Of a stretch of DNA of 64,000 bases, positions 62,864 to 64,000 are shown in pieces. This DNA comes from Paraburkholderia kirstenboschensis. GTDB lineage: Bacteria > Pseudomonadota > Gammaproteobacteria > Burkholderiales > Burkholderiaceae. The DNA is taken from positions 62,001 through 126,000 of the forward strand of contig NZ_CAJHCR010000005.1 of NCBI RefSeq assembly GCF_904848585.1, read 5' to 3'. Below the pieces are notes generated by a model. The model did no database searches. It was not told where the DNA came from and worked only from the letters and a program-made list of their open reading frames with translations. Within the stretch, counting starts at the first letter, position 1, and each line of letters opens with the position of its first letter. The position numbers and the translations under genes are program-made.

Positions 62864-63715
62864 TTGAAAGCACTCGACCTCGATGTGATGACGATGATCG
62901 TCGCCGTGGCGGACGCCGGCAATATCAGCCGCGCGGCGGAAGTCGTGCACCGTTCGCAGTCGGCGGTGAGCATGCAGATCAAGACGCTCGAAACCGCGCT
63001 CGGCAAGCCGCTTTTCGTGCGCAAGCCGAGAAACGTCGTACCGACACAAGACGGCGAAGTGCTGCTCGCTTACGCGCGGCGCATGCTGGCGTTGCGCGAC
63101 GAAGCCTGGGCCGCCGTGGTTCGGCCCGACGTGACGGGCCGTGTGAGTATCGGCGTGCCGGACGACTACGCGTCCTCGCTGCTGCCGCCGATCCTCAAAA
63201 AATTCTCCGCAACCTATCCGAAGGTCGAGATCCGGGTGGTCGGTCTGCCGAGCGTCGCGCTCGCGCCCATGGTGAAGGACGGCTCCGTCGATCTCGTGTG
63301 CGCGACGCGGGTCAAGGGATTGTCAGGCGAGTTTTTGCGGCTCGAGCCGATGGTCTGGGCGGCGTCGCCGAGCGCACACGACATCTGGCGAGAAAGGCCG
63401 TTGCCGATAGCCGTGTTTTTGCCCGGCAGCGTCGCGCGTGAGAATGCGATCCGCAGCCTGGAACACGCGAAGATCAGCTACCGGACCTCGTATGAAAGCC
63501 CGAGTCTGATGGGCCTCGTGTCGATGGCCGAAGCCGGCCTTGCCATCGTTCCGCTCGCACAATGCGCCGTACCCGCGCATTTCGCGCTGCTCGGTCATGC
63601 GCAGGGGCTGCCCGAAATCGCGGCGCTCGAAGTCGTGCTCGCGCGAAGCACGGCATCGAAACGCCCGCCATGCGATTTTCTCGCGGAGAAGATCATTGCA
63701 GAACTGAGGCGCTAG
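62864..63715 (+). CDS. LysR family regulator (TTG start)
   Basis: 283 residues from TTG 62864, which gives the usual LysR N-terminus (KALDLDVMTMIVAVADAGN, then ISRAAEVVHRSQSAVSMQIKTLE). The first ATG would cut into the first helix, so the TTG is preferred. Effector domain from about residue 91 (GRVSIGVPDDYASSLLPPIL). It is divergent from the alpha/beta hydrolase and probably regulates it. Confidence 0.87.
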   Translation: MKALDLDVMTMIVAVADAGNISRAAEVVHRSQSAVSMQIKTLETALGKPLFVRKPRNVVPTQDGEVLLAYARRMLALRDEAWAAVVRPDVTGRVSIGVPDDYASSLLPPILKKFSATYPKVEIRVVGLPSVALAPMVKDGSVDLVCATRVKGLSGEFLRLEPMVWAASPSAHDIWRERPLPIAVFLPGSVARENAIRSLEHAKISYRTSYESPSLMGLVSMAEAGLAIVPLAQCAVPAHFALLGHAQGLPEIAALEVVLARSTASKRPPCDFLAEKIIAELRR

Positions 63716-63791
63716 ATCGCAGCCCAGAACGGCGACAGGCGGGGATCTTCGTCGGGCGAGATATGTCGGCTGAGTGTATAAAGGAAGCTAC

Positions 63792-64000
63792 ATGTCGTGC
63801 GAACAGGGCTCGCCTCTTTCGATGAACACGTCCCTTTCCGGGTCATCCGGCGCCTTGTGGCCGGCTATCGTGCGCCAAACCGCGCATGCGCTCGATTGCG
63901 GCGCGCTGCTTCCAATACAAACGAGCCGCACTACCATCGATGACGGCGGCGTGCGTTTTGTGGTCCGGCAAATCTCGAGCCTCGCCCGCAAAGAAAAGGA
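63792..64000 (+). CDS. Probable ATP adenylyltransferase (Ap4A phosphorylase), N-terminal part
   Basis: The frame opens at ATG 63792, with AAGGAAG about five bases upstream, and is still open at the right edge, giving 69 residues. The N-terminal LWPAIVRQTAHALDCGALLPIQT followed by DDGGVRFVVRQISSLARKEK resembles the opening of bacterial ATP adenylyltransferases of the APA1/APA2 type, which phosphorolyse or make Ap4A. The catalytic HIT-like motif would lie beyond the window. The identification rests on this segment only. Confidence 0.6.
   Translation, partial: MSCEQGSPLSMNTSLSGSSGALWPAIVRQTAHALDCGALLPIQTSRTTIDDGGVRFVVRQISSLARKEK

Overview
The window is high-GC DNA with the gene content of a Burkholderiaceae beta-proteobacterium, most likely Paraburkholderia or Caballeronia. 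The evidence is two Burkholderia-type trimeric porins, many LysR regulators, AAHS-type aromatic acid transporters, a PHB depolymerase and dense catabolic operons. I see no rRNA, tRNA, CRISPR array, insertion sequence or integrase. It looks like an accessory, catabolic stretch of a secondary replicon (inference).

Layout. 1-11.2 kb holds small stand-alone units: a lipoprotein sulfatase cut by the left edge, a small secreted protein, a PHB-depolymerase-type esterase with an RHH regulator, a TetR/SDR divergon, a second SDR, a truncated methyltransferase, a LysR-controlled quinone-oxidoreductase/NmrA pair, and a fatty-acid-desaturase-like protein. 11.4-32.3 kb is a large catabolic block: MFS carrier, CoxG, UbiD decarboxylase 1, thioesterase, LysR, acyl-CoA ligase, MFS plus RidA, a three-subunit molybdenum hydroxylase, an alpha/beta hydrolase, an ABC importer, a porin, UbiD decarboxylase 2 and UbiX. 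A dyad with the pattern CTCAT-N6-CATGAA, or a close variant, lies in front of six of its transcription units, so the block behaves like one regulon. It probably degrades an aromatic or heteroaromatic (di)carboxylic acid by decarboxylation, CoA activation, hydroxylation and hydrolysis; the substrate is unknown.

32.4-41.9 kb is a LysR gene divergent from a nine-gene operon: a spermidine/putrescine-type ABC importer, a heteromeric flavin/2Fe-2S amine or opine dehydrogenase with two alternative DadA-like subunits, and a RidA. 42.1-45 kb holds an ECF41 sigma factor, followed by a LysR gene carrying a textbook ECF41 promoter (TGTCACA-N16-CGTC) and an NmrA-like reductase. Next come a membrane diguanylate cyclase and a duplicated-domain lipoprotein. 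48-57 kb is a full ferulate module: tannase/feruloyl-esterase lipoprotein, porin and MFS carrier on one strand, and hydroxycinnamoyl-CoA hydratase-lyase, vanillin dehydrogenase and feruloyl-CoA synthetase on the other. The divergent promoter region has three copies of TATCAGG-N3-CCTGAYA, and no regulator gene lies beside it. 58.2-61.9 kb carries three surface-glycan genes (TupA-like ATP-grasp, GT2, acyltransferase 3) behind a structured leader. The right end has a hydrolase/LysR divergon and the start of a probable Ap4A phosphorylase.

The most novel elements are the shared operator of the UbiD/molybdenum-hydroxylase block, the two-subunit-choice amine dehydrogenase operon, the ECF41-to-LysR cascade and the duplicated His-motif lipoprotein.
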